A program made the translations under genes and the position numbers. From NCBI GenBank assembly GCA_964524515.1, contig CAZGEA010000004.1, positions 1 to 64,000 on the forward strand: a DNA stretch of 64,000 nucleotides. Direction: 5' to 3'. Numbering within the stretch: the first letter of the stretch is position 1; every line of letters begins with the position of its first letter. This DNA comes from CAZGEA01 sp964524515. GTDB lineage: Bacteria > Patescibacteriota > Microgenomatia > UBA8517. The notes beneath the pieces were generated by a model. The model saw nothing but the letters and a program-made list of their open reading frames with translations, was not told where the DNA came from and made no database searches. Shown in pieces: positions 1-6,914 of the stretch.

Positions 1-1108
1 GTCTCCTATGAATATTTAACATAGGATAAGGGTTGCGCTCGTTACCCCACTGAAGGGAACACCCCACGGCACGAGCTGACGACAGCCATGCAACACCTGT
101 GCTATCTTCTTTAATTTCTTAAAGATCATTCTCCGTTTCTGGAAAACTAAAACGATAGCATGTCAAACCCGGGTAAGGTTCTTCGGTTCGTCTCGAATTG
201 AACCACATGCTCCGCTGGTTGTGCAGGTCCCCGTCAATTCCTTTGAGTTTTAGTCTTGCGACCGTACTCCCCAGGCGGCTCGCTTCACGCGTTAGCTTAC
301 GGAACGGAATTTAATTCCCATCCCTAGCGAGCATTGTTTACGGCTAGGACTACTCGGGTCTCTAATCCGATTCGCTCCCCTAGCTGTCGTTCCTCAGTGT
401 CAAAGCATTCCTAGCTTTCTGCCTTCGCCCTCGGAGTTCCTATCGATATCAACGGATTTCACCCCTACACCGATAGTTCCAAAAGCCCCGGAATCTTTCA
501 AATCCTCCCAGTATTACTCCCCTTCCCAAAGTTGAGCTCTGGTCTTTGAAGAATAACTTAAGAAGACACCTACGAAACGCTTTACGCCCAATGAATCCGG
601 GTAACGCTTGTACCTCACGTATTACCGCAGCTGCTGGCACGTGATTAGCGGGTACTTATTCTCGTATAACTCTCGTTACACGTAAAAGAGGTTTACAACC
701 CGAAGGCCTTCATCCCTCACGCGGCGTCGCGACGTCAGACTTTCGTCCATTGCGTACGATTCCCAGTTGCTGCCACCCGTAGGTGTATGGGCCGTGTCTC
801 AGTCCCATTCTGGGGGGACGCGCTCTCACGCCCCCTACCCGTCGTAGGCTTGGTAGGCCATTACCCTACCAACTACCTGATGGGTGATAGGCCCCTCAAT
901 CGGCGAGCATATTATGCCCTTTCATCCGAAGATCTTATGCGGTATTAGCCCGTCTTTCGACGAGGTATTCCCCACCAAAGGATAGGTTCCTATCTTTTAC
1001 TCAGCCGTTCGCAACTAAACTGTATTGCTACAGTCTCGTTCTACTTGCATGCTTAAAGCACGCCGCTAGCGTTCACCCTGGGCCAGGATCAAACCCTCAA
1101 AAAGTGAC
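1..1108 (-). rRNA. rrs: 16S ribosomal RNA, 5' portion (3' end outside window)
   Basis: The reverse complement carries the universal 16S landmarks in order: a GAGGGTTTGATCCTGGCCCAG start near 1108, the 515 region at 622-640, the 800 region at 347-366, the 900-region AAACTCAAAGGAATTGACGG, and the 1100-region CAACGAGCGC variant near the edge. By length it corresponds to about positions 1-1135 of E. coli 16S, so about 400 nt lie beyond position 1. No intron-sized insertion is seen in this part. Several universally conserved positions are substituted, including CAGCTGCGG for CAGCCGCGG and TTAGAGACCC for TTAGATACCC, as known for Candidate Phyla Radiation lineages. Confidence 0.98.
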
Positions 1109-1279
1109 GAAGATCGCAATTTATAAATAAATTACGTCTTTATCTTGTTCGCATTTAAAAAATGCGTAAACGCTTCCAGTCATGTCTTGAATGTCAAAGA
1201 TCAAACACTTTGATTAAAATAAAGCAACACATTGTGCTTTGAAGTTGTTACCATGTAATCATGGAAGTTAACTATGTGT
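1109..1279 (-). other. 16S rRNA leader transcript
   Basis: About 170 nt lie between the inferred transcription start and the 16S 5' end. They hold a boxA-like site (1192-1203) and a hairpin with 7-bp arms (1150-1156 with 1160-1166) that may help processing. No protein-coding potential is evident. The boundaries are inferred from the promoter and the rRNA start. Confidence 0.6.
1192..1203 (-). promoter_or_regulatory. boxA-like rRNA antitermination element
   Basis: The minus strand reads TGATCTTTGACA, one or two changes from the bacterial boxA consensus TGCTCTTTAACA. It lies about 85 nt upstream of the 16S 5' end and downstream of the promoter, where Nus-factor antitermination sites of rRNA operons are found. 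Confidence 0.6.
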
Positions 1280-1285
1280 GCAGGT

Positions 1286-1314
1286 ATTATATATGGGTTT
1301 ATTGGAGTGGTCAA
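1286..1314 (-). promoter_or_regulatory. rRNA operon promoter (-35 TTGACC, 17 bp, -10 TATAAT)
   Basis: On the minus strand TTGACC (1309-1314) is followed after exactly 17 bp by TATAAT (1286-1291), a near-perfect sigma70 promoter. Transcription would start near 1279, about 170 nt before the 16S 5' end. It is the strongest promoter seen in the window, as expected for rRNA. Confidence 0.85.
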
Positions 1315-1323
1315 GGCAAGAAA

Positions 1324-1746
1324 CTATGACAATTTCTTAAGTTCTTTTTTGGCATTTTCATAACTAATCATCCACAAATATAAATAGCTTGATAGACCAC
1401 GGGCTATTTTATTTATTTCTACTTCAGTTAATTTAATATCTTTTGATTTGAGATATTTAAATGATTCACCAATTGCAATTAATTCTTCTTGAAGCCTGAA
1501 TTTGGAATTAAATACATATAAAAATCCCCATTTAAGCCAACCCATTTCTTTTTCTCTTTTAATATGTGTTTGTTCATGAATCAAAATTGAAATATTTTTT
1601 GGATTTGGATTTTTGTTTTTCAAATCCTCATAAAGCCATTTTGGAACATAAATATTTGGATAGATTGCGTTTGCAGTGTATTTGGACAAAACTGGTGATA
1701 CATTCCAAATCCAAGATTTTGCTTTTACATTTGATGGAATTTTCAT
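1324..1746 (-). CDS. HExxH-motif putative metallopeptidase
   Basis: A 140-residue protein of unknown family. It contains HEQTH in a hydrophobic context (SILIHEQTHIKRE) followed about 30 residues later by QEELIAIGE, the layout of small zinc metallopeptidases in which two His and a downstream Glu bind the metal. No signal peptide or clear transmembrane helix is visible. It starts 35 nt after the RDD-protein stop, probably in the same transcript, and is the last gene before the divergently located rRNA promoter. The catalytic role is inferred from the motif alone. Confidence 0.6.
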   Translation of the reverse strand: MKIPSNVKAKSWIWNVSPVLSKYTANAIYPNIYVPKWLYEDLKNKNPNPKNISILIHEQTHIKREKEMGWLKWGFLYVFNSKFRLQEELIAIGESFKYLKSKDIKLTEVEINKIARGLSSYLYLWMISYENAKKELKKLS

Positions 1747-1781
1747 TCACAATGATACAACTATTTGTTTATTTTTGAAGT

Positions 1782-2896
1782 TTATATCAATTCAAAGGTT
1801 GAGATCATTTTTTCAATCGAATCTTGATTACCATCACATATTTCTTCTGAAAAGTTATTTTGGCTTGATTTTATATAGTTAATTAGATAAACCTTATCCA
1901 CTTTTGGAAAAAAATAAGTGACCATATCACGCTCCTTAACTAGGACATTTGAATTGGAAAAAACTCGATAGCCTTCGTTTCCATTGATTGTTACAGGTTT
2001 TACTTCGTTTTTATCTGCAATATAGAAATTCTTTTGTGTAGCAATTTCTTCTTGAGTTAAATTGGTCATAGTTGTTATCTCAATTGAGCTATAACAAAGT
2101 GGTTTGACATCGTCTTTTTCGCTTATAAAAGTAGAATATTTATGATCATCTTCTTTTCTTCCTCCAAAAGGTTCTGCTGCAAATGGTTCACTATATAAAT
2201 AACTCTCGTACTTAATTTTCCATCCGTCTCTTGTGTTAACAAATTCAATAAATGAATTTGATTGAACTTGAGTTGTCTTTTTTACTATTTCTGATAATTT
2301 TTGGTTCTTGGCAACTTTTGATATTTGTAGATAAAAAAATACCAAACCCGCAACTGCCAAGACAATGAAAATTATAACAATTAATTGTTTCTTGATTGAC
2401 CAAGTGGGTTCATTTTTGATAACTAAAGTTTTAAAGACTTTGTCATGGATGCTTTGTTTTGATTTTGAAAAAGCTACAATTAATAAATTAATTATTAAAA
2501 AAATTTGACCAATAAATGGAATAGAAATTAAAATAATTTTTAATAATTCGCGTAATGCTTTTTTATTATTTGAGACTTGTCCCCCACTAGTTGATACCAC
2601 TGATAATCCATTTATGATTTTTCCAGGCGTCCTGCCTTTTAAAAATACAAAAATTAAAGAATAAATGAAAAACGAAATACTACCTGATACAAAATTTGCT
2701 AAATTAATCGGAATCCCATCTGGTTTAATTAAAAAAATAGCAGACAAAATATACAAAGAGATAAAGTTGCAAAAATACTATCTAATATCAATGCACTTGC
2801 ACGTTGTCCTGCTGTTGCCAAGTTTAAATTAGGAGTTGGGTTTACAACATGATCTGGAGTAACTGTTGAGGTTTCATTAATACTTTCTGGATTCAT
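1782..2896 (-). pseudogene. RDD-family membrane protein, frame-disrupted
   Basis: Two overlapping frames together make one RDD-type membrane protein. The first (2729-2896, 55 codons from ATG) ends with the domain's opening, AGQRASALILDS, and a first helix, then stops at TAA. The second, open from 2756 down to 1782, continues with the RDD signatures GRTPGKIINGLSVV and HDKVFKTLVI, another helix and a roughly 170-residue soluble tail. Joining them needs a -1 shift; a run of seven T (2731-2737) sits exactly at the first stop. It may be a real frameshift, slippage, or a homopolymer sequencing error. A TATAAT lies 7 nt before the ATG. Confidence 0.65.
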
Positions 2897-2903
2897 TTTA
2901 ATA

Positions 2904-2909
2904 ATTATA
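2904..2909 (-). promoter_or_regulatory. -10 box of the RDD gene (leaderless)
   Basis: TATAAT on the minus strand lies 7 nt upstream of the ATG at 2896, so transcription would begin at or next to the start codon. No convincing -35 box or Shine-Dalgarno sequence is present. Confidence 0.45.
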
Positions 2910-2916
2910 CATATAT

Positions 2917-3315
2917 TTAGGAATTAATTTTTAGATATAATTTGGCAAACTCATCTGCCTCTTTTTCTTGTTTTTTAATTTCACTTTTAGATTGGGTAAT
3001 TCCAATTGAATTTTTGTGTTTTAGAATTACATGTCCCAATTCATGAAGAATAGTGAATTTGATTTGATCTGTTGATTCACTTAAAAGTTCATCTGATAAA
3101 AAAATTAAATAATCTTTTTTATTTAAATCTTTTGCTTTGAGAGTTAGCCCCCAGGAATCATCCATACTCCCCACAAACCAACAATGATTTGTTACAAAAT
3201 CAATCATTTCATTTGGCAATAAAAGCAAAGTTTTACAAATTATTTCAGCTGCTTTTTTATTTACGAGTAATCTGTATTTAAAAGCTTTTTTAATTTTGGA
3301 TTTTGTGTATTTCAT
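2917..3315 (-). CDS. ImmA/IrrE-type zinc metallopeptidase
   Basis: A 132-residue protein with HELGH in the context FTILHELGHVILKH and the downstream QEKEADEFAKLY glutamate motif, the hallmark of ImmA/IrrE (DUF955/M78) peptidases. Family members cleave repressors or regulators in mobile elements and stress responses. The usual N-terminal partner, a Cro/CI-type helix-turn-helix protein, is not adjacent. I chose the ATG at 3315 because the ATG at 3333 lies inside the hairpin terminator of the upstream gene. The stop lies just upstream of the RDD gene, so co-transcription is possible. Confidence 0.8.
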   Translation of the reverse strand: MKYTKSKIKKAFKYRLLVNKKAAEIICKTLLLLPNEMIDFVTNHCWFVGSMDDSWGLTLKAKDLNKKDYLIFLSDELLSESTDQIKFTILHELGHVILKHKNSIGITQSKSEIKKQEKEADEFAKLYLKINS

Positions 3316-3317
3316 AT

Positions 3318-3361
3318 TAAAAATAAAGGGCAAACTTTTTTTAAATTTAAGTTTGCCCTTT
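3318..3361 (-). terminator. rho-independent terminator
   Basis: A perfect 13-bp stem (arms 3325-3337 and 3349-3361, core GGGCAAA/TTTGCCC) with an 11-nt loop, followed on the minus strand by a T-rich tail. It terminates the gene at 3370-3786. Confidence 0.85.
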
Positions 3362-3369
3362 TTATTAAT

Positions 3370-3786
3370 CTATAAATTAGTTAGAGCTAGTTGATCTACG
3401 ATTTGTTGGACATTTCCCCATCTAGCACCTTGTGCAATTTGCGGCCAAACACTGACTTTTTCTATTGGGCAAACATTTAATAAATGTTGAAAAACTTCAG
3501 GTTGAGAATTCATAAGATTGTACCAAGTAATAGCCAACGAATTGAGCCAATCTTCTTCCTTTCCGTGTATTTTTTCGTTATCACTTGCGAACGGTTTGAT
3601 TACCAATAAATCAGCATTGGGCGATACTGCCAACATTGCTGGTGGAAGTGAAACTACCATGTCCTTGTATTTGTATCCAAGTACATTTGCAGATGCTTGG
3701 CGCAAAGCTTCTTGAATGTATCCAAATTTATACTTTATTTCCAACGCAACCATGTCGTTTGCTGCTTCTAGATAAATGTGTGGCAT
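3370..3786 (-). CDS. Hypothetical protein with N-terminal Met-Pro (tautomerase-like start?)
   Basis: A 138-residue soluble protein beginning MPHIYLEAAND. The Met-Pro opening recalls the tautomerase superfamily, in which Pro2 becomes the catalytic N-terminus, but the rest gives no firm match, so function is unknown. It is monocistronic: a promoter-like AAGTGTAAAAT (3834-3844), a strong AGGAG ribosome site about 10 nt before the ATG, and its own 13-bp hairpin terminator. The same promoter motif occurs before the gene at 3907-4131 and the one at 55258-55557. Confidence 0.7.
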   Translation of the reverse strand: MPHIYLEAANDMVALEIKYKFGYIQEALRQASANVLGYKYKDMVVSLPPAMLAVSPNADLLVIKPFASDNEKIHGKEEDWLNSLAITWYNLMNSQPEVFQHLLNVCPIEKVSVWPQIAQGARWGNVQQIVDQLALTNL

Positions 3787-3833
3787 GATTTAAACTTCTC
3801 CTATTGAAAAATGTTGATTCAAAGAACGAGGTG

Positions 3834-3844
3834 ATTTTACACTT
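3834..3844 (-). promoter_or_regulatory. Shared promoter-like motif AAGTGTAAAAT
   Basis: Minus strand AAGTGTAAAAT, 47 nt upstream of the ATG at 3786. TAAAAT with a preceding TG resembles an extended -10 box, and TTGCCC lies 17 nt upstream. The identical 11-mer precedes two other short genes (4169-4179 and 55598-55608). Confidence 0.55.
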
Positions 3845-3847
3845 TAC

Positions 3848-3898
3848 AAAAATAAAGGGCAAATTGATATCTAAAATTAATAGATACTAATTTGCCCT
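3848..3898 (-). terminator. rho-independent terminator
   Basis: Arms 3856-3873 and 3881-3898 pair over 10 bp plus 6 bp with a two-base mismatch, core AGGGCAAATT, followed on the minus strand by T5. It ends the gene at 3907-4131 and shares its GGGCAAA core and tail with the terminator at 3318-3361, suggesting common descent. Confidence 0.85.
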
Positions 3899-3906
3899 AA
3901 ATAACT

Positions 3907-4131
3907 TTAGTTAGATGATGCTTCTTCAAATCCACTGGCAATTATTGGACGTTTCAGATAAATTGTGTGAGAATTTTTATCTCCTACTACACCTGCAATT
4001 TCCCAACCTTCTTGACCTTGTTTGTTTAGGAAATCTCCGAGTGGAAGAACTTCATTAAGCATTTTTCCGTCAATCATATTTACTGAATTTTCAGGGTAAA
4101 CTTTAACAATCATCGTTTCCCACTTTTGCAT
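3907..4131 (-). CDS. DUF4177-like small protein
   Basis: A 74-residue protein. The pattern of an early beta strand (ETMIVKVYPE), then LGDFLNKQGQEGWEIAGVVG and a final TIYLKRP strand, matches the DUF4177 family, whose members carry LNxxGxEGWELV followed by a Lys-Arg strand. The family's function is unknown. The gene is monocistronic with the AAGTGTAAAAT promoter-like motif, an AGGAG ribosome site 7 nt before ATG, and a strong terminator. Confidence 0.75.
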   Translation of the reverse strand: MQKWETMIVKVYPENSVNMIDGKMLNEVLPLGDFLNKQGQEGWEIAGVVGDKNSHTIYLKRPIIASGFEEASSN

Positions 4132-4168
4132 TTTGAATTCTCCTAATTTGAAAAATTACTTGCTGGCA

Positions 4169-4179
4169 ATTTTACACTT
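4169..4179 (-). promoter_or_regulatory. Shared promoter-like motif AAGTGTAAAAT
   Basis: The same 11-mer as at 3834-3844, here 38 nt upstream of the ATG at 4131. The expected -35 position holds no recognisable box, so an extended -10 type is more likely. Confidence 0.5.
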
Positions 4180-4210
4180 TTTGAGGGTTTTTTTCTAATT
4201 TAATCGAAAC

Positions 4211-4216
4211 TATACT
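4211..4216 (+). promoter_or_regulatory. -10 box (TATACT) for gene 4259-4501
   Basis: TATACT on the plus strand, 42 nt upstream of the ATG at 4259, whose leader carries AAGGA about 10 nt before the start. It is the plus-strand half of a divergent promoter region shared with the minus-strand gene starting at 4131. Confidence 0.5.
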
Positions 4217-4258
4217 GAATTTGTACATTCTGAGAACAAACAATAAGGAATAAGTCGT

Positions 4259-4501
4259 ATGCTAGTCATCAATAGCAAATACAAGATTGCAGGACTATCC
4301 GGAGAGTGGACATTGATTGAAATTGATAATGATTTTGCGATATTCACTTCCCCTGATAGTGTTGAAACGCTTTCTTATCCATCACATCTTGCCCACTTGG
4401 CAAACCAAGCCGGCGAAATTGAATTTATCGTAACAGATGAACCTAATTGGCCTGATGGAACACGCCCTAATGTGCTGCTTGCAAGAGAAAATTGGTTCTA
4501 A
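4259..4501 (+). CDS. Hypothetical protein (80 aa)
   Basis: An 80-residue acidic protein with alternating short hydrophobic strands (YKIAGLSGEWTLIEID, FAIFTSP), suggesting a small beta-rich fold; no family recognised. It has its own promoter, an AAGGA ribosome site and a strong terminator, so it is expressed on its own. It is the only plus-strand gene in the first 8.7 kb and is divergent from the DUF4177-like gene. Confidence 0.7.
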   Translation: MLVINSKYKIAGLSGEWTLIEIDNDFAIFTSPDSVETLSYPSHLAHLANQAGEIEFIVTDEPNWPDGTRPNVLLARENWF

Positions 4502-4509
4502 AACAATAA

Positions 4510-4560
4510 AGGCCTCTTGAGCGAAAAGTTTTTCACTTTTGCCAGAGGCCTAGTTTTTTT
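4510..4560 (+). terminator. rho-independent terminator
   Basis: Outer arms AGGCCTCT (4510-4517) and AGAGGCCT (4544-4551) with a partly paired extension and an apical loop, followed by seven T (4554-4560). It ends the gene at 4259-4501 and may also slow convergent transcription from the Ntn hydrolase gene. Confidence 0.85.
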
Positions 4561-4561
4561 A

Positions 4562-5110
4562 TTAACTTTGAATAACTGTGAATGGTTCACGAACACACAT
4601 ATTGTGATGTGCTGCTGCTTTAAGAGCTAAGGTTACTCTATCTATAGGTTTCATTTTTGATTTTTTAGTTGCATAAAGAACACCCAATGCTACAGATTCA
4701 CCACTCCCAACAGAAAGATATCCATCAGTTGATACAGCTACTTGCATATCCCCATAGACACCACACAATTGGCCTTTGTATCCAACTAAGAATGTGCCAG
4801 CATGTTCAACTCCCTCATGAATATGCATATATCCTTCATGTTTTAACCATTGCCTTAAGACTGGTATCCAAGTTGTAATTAGATGACCCCTTAAGTCTCC
4901 TAATCCCTTTTTTTCTTCAGGGCCTGGAATTACCCATTCGAGCAATTGCCCCATCCTAAATGATGTTGTGTAGCCAAAAATATATGGGCCTTTAAAAAAT
5001 ACTTTTGGTTCTACACGAACTGTGATGTCACCTGTATGAGGACTACACCCTGCCGCATCTCCACCGATGTATGTTTTTCCATCGTGGATTAATCCAACAA
5101 TACATGTCAT
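4562..5110 (-). CDS. Proteasome/HslV-like Ntn hydrolase
   Basis: A 182-residue N-terminal-nucleophile hydrolase. Starting at ATG 5110 the protein opens Met-Thr-Cys-Ile-Val-Gly, so Met removal exposes Thr1, the nucleophile of proteasome beta subunits and HslV. Counting from Thr1, Asp sits at 17 (YIGGDAAG), and Lys35 in EPKVFFKGPYIFGYT matches the catalytic Lys33 region with two inserted residues. Related single proteins occur in phages and some bacteria; their substrates are not established. The start overlaps the upstream membrane-protein stop as ATGA, implying translational coupling. A longer start at 5155 would bury the nucleophile and is unlikely. Confidence 0.85.
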   Translation of the reverse strand: MTCIVGLIHDGKTYIGGDAAGCSPHTGDITVRVEPKVFFKGPYIFGYTTSFRMGQLLEWVIPGPEEKKGLGDLRGHLITTWIPVLRQWLKHEGYMHIHEGVEHAGTFLVGYKGQLCGVYGDMQVAVSTDGYLSVGSGESVALGVLYATKKSKMKPIDRVTLALKAAAHHNMCVREPFTVIQS

Positions 5111-5514
5111 GAGAGCATTCCTTTCGTGAATTTCTTCATTTGATTTTTGTGCCAATTAAGCGGTGCAAAATATGATCCATAGACAAATAGTATAAAAACC
5201 ATAAATCCTATGAAGCATTTTAATTGCTCATTAATTTCGTAAAAGCCCATAAACATAGCTGTTTCAACTAGGCAAAATATCGTTGTAACAATATCGTTTA
5301 CAGAATCTTTTGATTTTATTTCTGTAAAATCTCGGCTTACTGCATATGAATAGTTAACAGTCCCAGTAAACGCAATCACGATTGTAATTGCAATTCGACG
5401 AACGTCTACATTTAATCCTGGGATTAAAATTATCAAAAATAATACTGGGAAAATTTTGACTGAAATTTCGACAAGCAATTCATATACTGCCTTTTTTTCT
5501 GGAAGATCGTACAT
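5107..5514 (-). CDS. Four-helix membrane protein coupled to the Ntn hydrolase
   Basis: A 135-residue integral membrane protein with about four hydrophobic segments (residues about 21-34, 39-60, 75-92, 102-117) and a basic cytoplasmic tail (KNQMKKFTKG). No family recognised. An AAGGA ribosome site lies about 10 nt before the ATG. Its TGA overlaps the ATG of the Ntn hydrolase by four bases, so the two are made together, hinting that the peptidase acts at or with the membrane. That link is inference from arrangement only. Confidence 0.7.
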   Translation of the reverse strand: MYDLPEKKAVYELLVEISVKIFPVLFLIILIPGLNVDVRRIAITIVIAFTGTVNYSYAVSRDFTEIKSKDSVNDIVTTIFCLVETAMFMGFYEINEQLKCFIGFMVFILFVYGSYFAPLNWHKNQMKKFTKGMLS

Positions 5515-5571
5515 TTTTGATTTCCTTATTTTTAAATAGCTATACTAGCCTGGGTATTTTAGTTGAAGATC

Positions 5572-5610
5572 AAAAAAAGAGCAAAGTCTTCGCTAAAAAA
5601 ACTTTGCTCT
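5572..5610 (-). terminator. rho-independent terminator
   Basis: A perfect 10-bp stem (5578-5587 with 5601-5610, AGAGCAAAGT/ACTTTGCTCT) and a 13-nt loop, followed on the minus strand by a run of T. It ends the gene at 5637-6119. Confidence 0.85.
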
Positions 5611-5636
5611 TCGAGCTATTTATTTGTGATTTTGTT

Positions 5637-6119
5637 TTAGGTCGTCAGTATTGGCAAGAGAGAGTTAGGGCTGATCATACGAGCTTTGATTTTGAAGCCC
5701 TCAACTACTACTTTGCCGTCGCTGTGGATGGTTTTTATTTTGACCTTTTGCTTTCCACCTCCTACTTTAAGGTTAAATTCCATTCCAATCTCAAGAGGCT
5801 TGCCGTAGCATTGATCTGATAGTGCGTTACGCTTGATATAGTGACCACTGATTAGGACTAAGTCCCTCACTGCATCGATCACTTGGTTCTTTCCACCTAA
5901 CGACATACGAACATTTTCTGGTATTTTGTATTCATTTGCCAGTTGGCGGAATGATTCCAAGGCAATTACCATTGCAGGTTTTTCTCCCTTAAGTGGTTTG
6001 TCTTGTTCCCATTTACTCCAGATCGCATTGATTTTGTCAATGTATTGATCCAGATCTATTTGGCTTTGAATTGCAGCAGTTGACCCTAGCTTATTGCGTT
6101 GATCTGATGAGAGAGCCAT
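5637..6119 (-). CDS. Unknown tandem-paralogue family protein A
   Basis: A 160-residue soluble protein, predicted helical up to about residue 115, then a beta-rich tail of about 45 residues (KPLEIGMEFNLKV, KVKIKTIHSDGKVVVEG). It is clearly paralogous to the next gene upstream (6221-6849): IW..KW/AWTKY, RQLANEYKIPE/RLVANELKIPD, GK.Q.I, and the same tail. The family is not recognised. Start chosen at ATG 6119 because AAAGG precedes it and a TATAAT at 6170-6175 leaves a leader of about 45 nt; the in-frame ATG at 6170 overlaps that promoter. Confidence 0.7.
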   Translation of the reverse strand: MALSSDQRNKLGSTAAIQSQIDLDQYIDKINAIWSKWEQDKPLKGEKPAMVIALESFRQLANEYKIPENVRMSLGGKNQVIDAVRDLVLISGHYIKRNALSDQCYGKPLEIGMEFNLKVGGGKQKVKIKTIHSDGKVVVEGFKIKARMISPNSLLPILTT

Positions 6120-6220
6120 TTGGTTTGACCTTTCACTCGGTTTTGCAATAGGTGCTAAATAAGATCTCAATTATAAGTTAAAATAAGTGAATAATCAATA
6201 TTATAGGATAGAGAGCAAGA

Positions 6221-6849
6221 TTATCTAGCAGGTTTTTTGTATGGTTTTAAATTTTTGACTGCAACTGCAACCAATGTTCCATTTTCATTGATGATTGTTA
6301 CTTTGCTGTTTGGAAGTAACCTTTTTACGGNNNNNNNNNNNNNNNNNNNNNNNNNNNNNNNNNNNNNNNNNNNNNNNNNNNNNNNNNNNNNNNNNNNNNN
6401 NNNNNNNNNNNNNNNNNNNNNNNNNNNNNNGTTCCATTTTCATTGATGATTGTTACTTTGCTGTTTGGAAGTAACCTTTTTACGGTTACTATTGTTCCAT
6501 AGTAAACAAGTTTCATTCCTGGCTTTAATTCATCACCTTGGCCTTTTGCCAATTTATCTCGATCCATAAAAGCCTTACTAAGCTTTAGGAGTTCATTTAA
6601 TATTTCAATTAATTGACTTTTGCCAACGTTGTTTTCTCTTAACTCATCTGGAATTTTCAACTCATTGGCAACCAAGCGATAGACATCAATTACCTTTGAA
6701 TAAGCCTGCATTTTTCCATTTTCTACTTCGGATCTGTATTTAGTCCAAGCTTGTCGTAACTTTTCTTTGTATTGCTTATATTTTGTTTTATCTTTAACTA
6801 CTAATGGAACTAGAAGTTTAATCGTCTTTGTTGGAATGTAGCTTTTCAT
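6221..6849 (-). CDS. Unknown tandem-paralogue family protein B (crosses assembly gap)
   Basis: Paralogue of the gene at 5637-6119. As printed it is interrupted by 100 N (6331-6430). Removing the N run and one copy of the 55-bp flanking duplication restores an uninterrupted 157-residue frame, whose C-terminus (KVTIINENGTLVAVAVKNL, then KPYKKPAR) ends at a TAA at 6221-6223 and aligns with the paralogue's tail. Same architecture: a helical N-terminal part and a small beta tail. GAGGG precedes the ATG and TATAAT lies at 6899-6904. Confidence 0.75.
6276..6485. other. 100-N scaffold gap flanked by 55-bp duplicated contig ends
   Basis: Bases 6276-6330 and 6431-6485 are identical (55 bp) and bracket 100 N. 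Deleting 155 nt restores a single reading frame. Scaffolders insert 100 N when contig order is known but overlap is not merged, and a 55-bp overlap equals a common de Bruijn k-mer. The gap is therefore very probably artificial and no sequence is missing. Confidence 0.9.
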
Positions 6850-6914
6850 TTTCCCTCACTTTGTAACAAAAAATTGAAGTGCTAGCTAAACGAGCCTGAT
6901 TATATCTTAATAAT

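Noticed and set aside
449..640. 63-codon frame on the minus strand
   Set aside because: It lies wholly inside the 16S rRNA gene and is a by-product of rRNA sequence.
5517..5819. 100-codon plus-strand frame
   Set aside because: It runs through the terminator hairpin at 5572-5610 and antisense to the real gene at 5637-6119; no protein-like pattern.
6237..6446. Plus-strand frame across the N run
   Set aside because: Exists only because N bases were read through; antisense to the paralogue-B gene.
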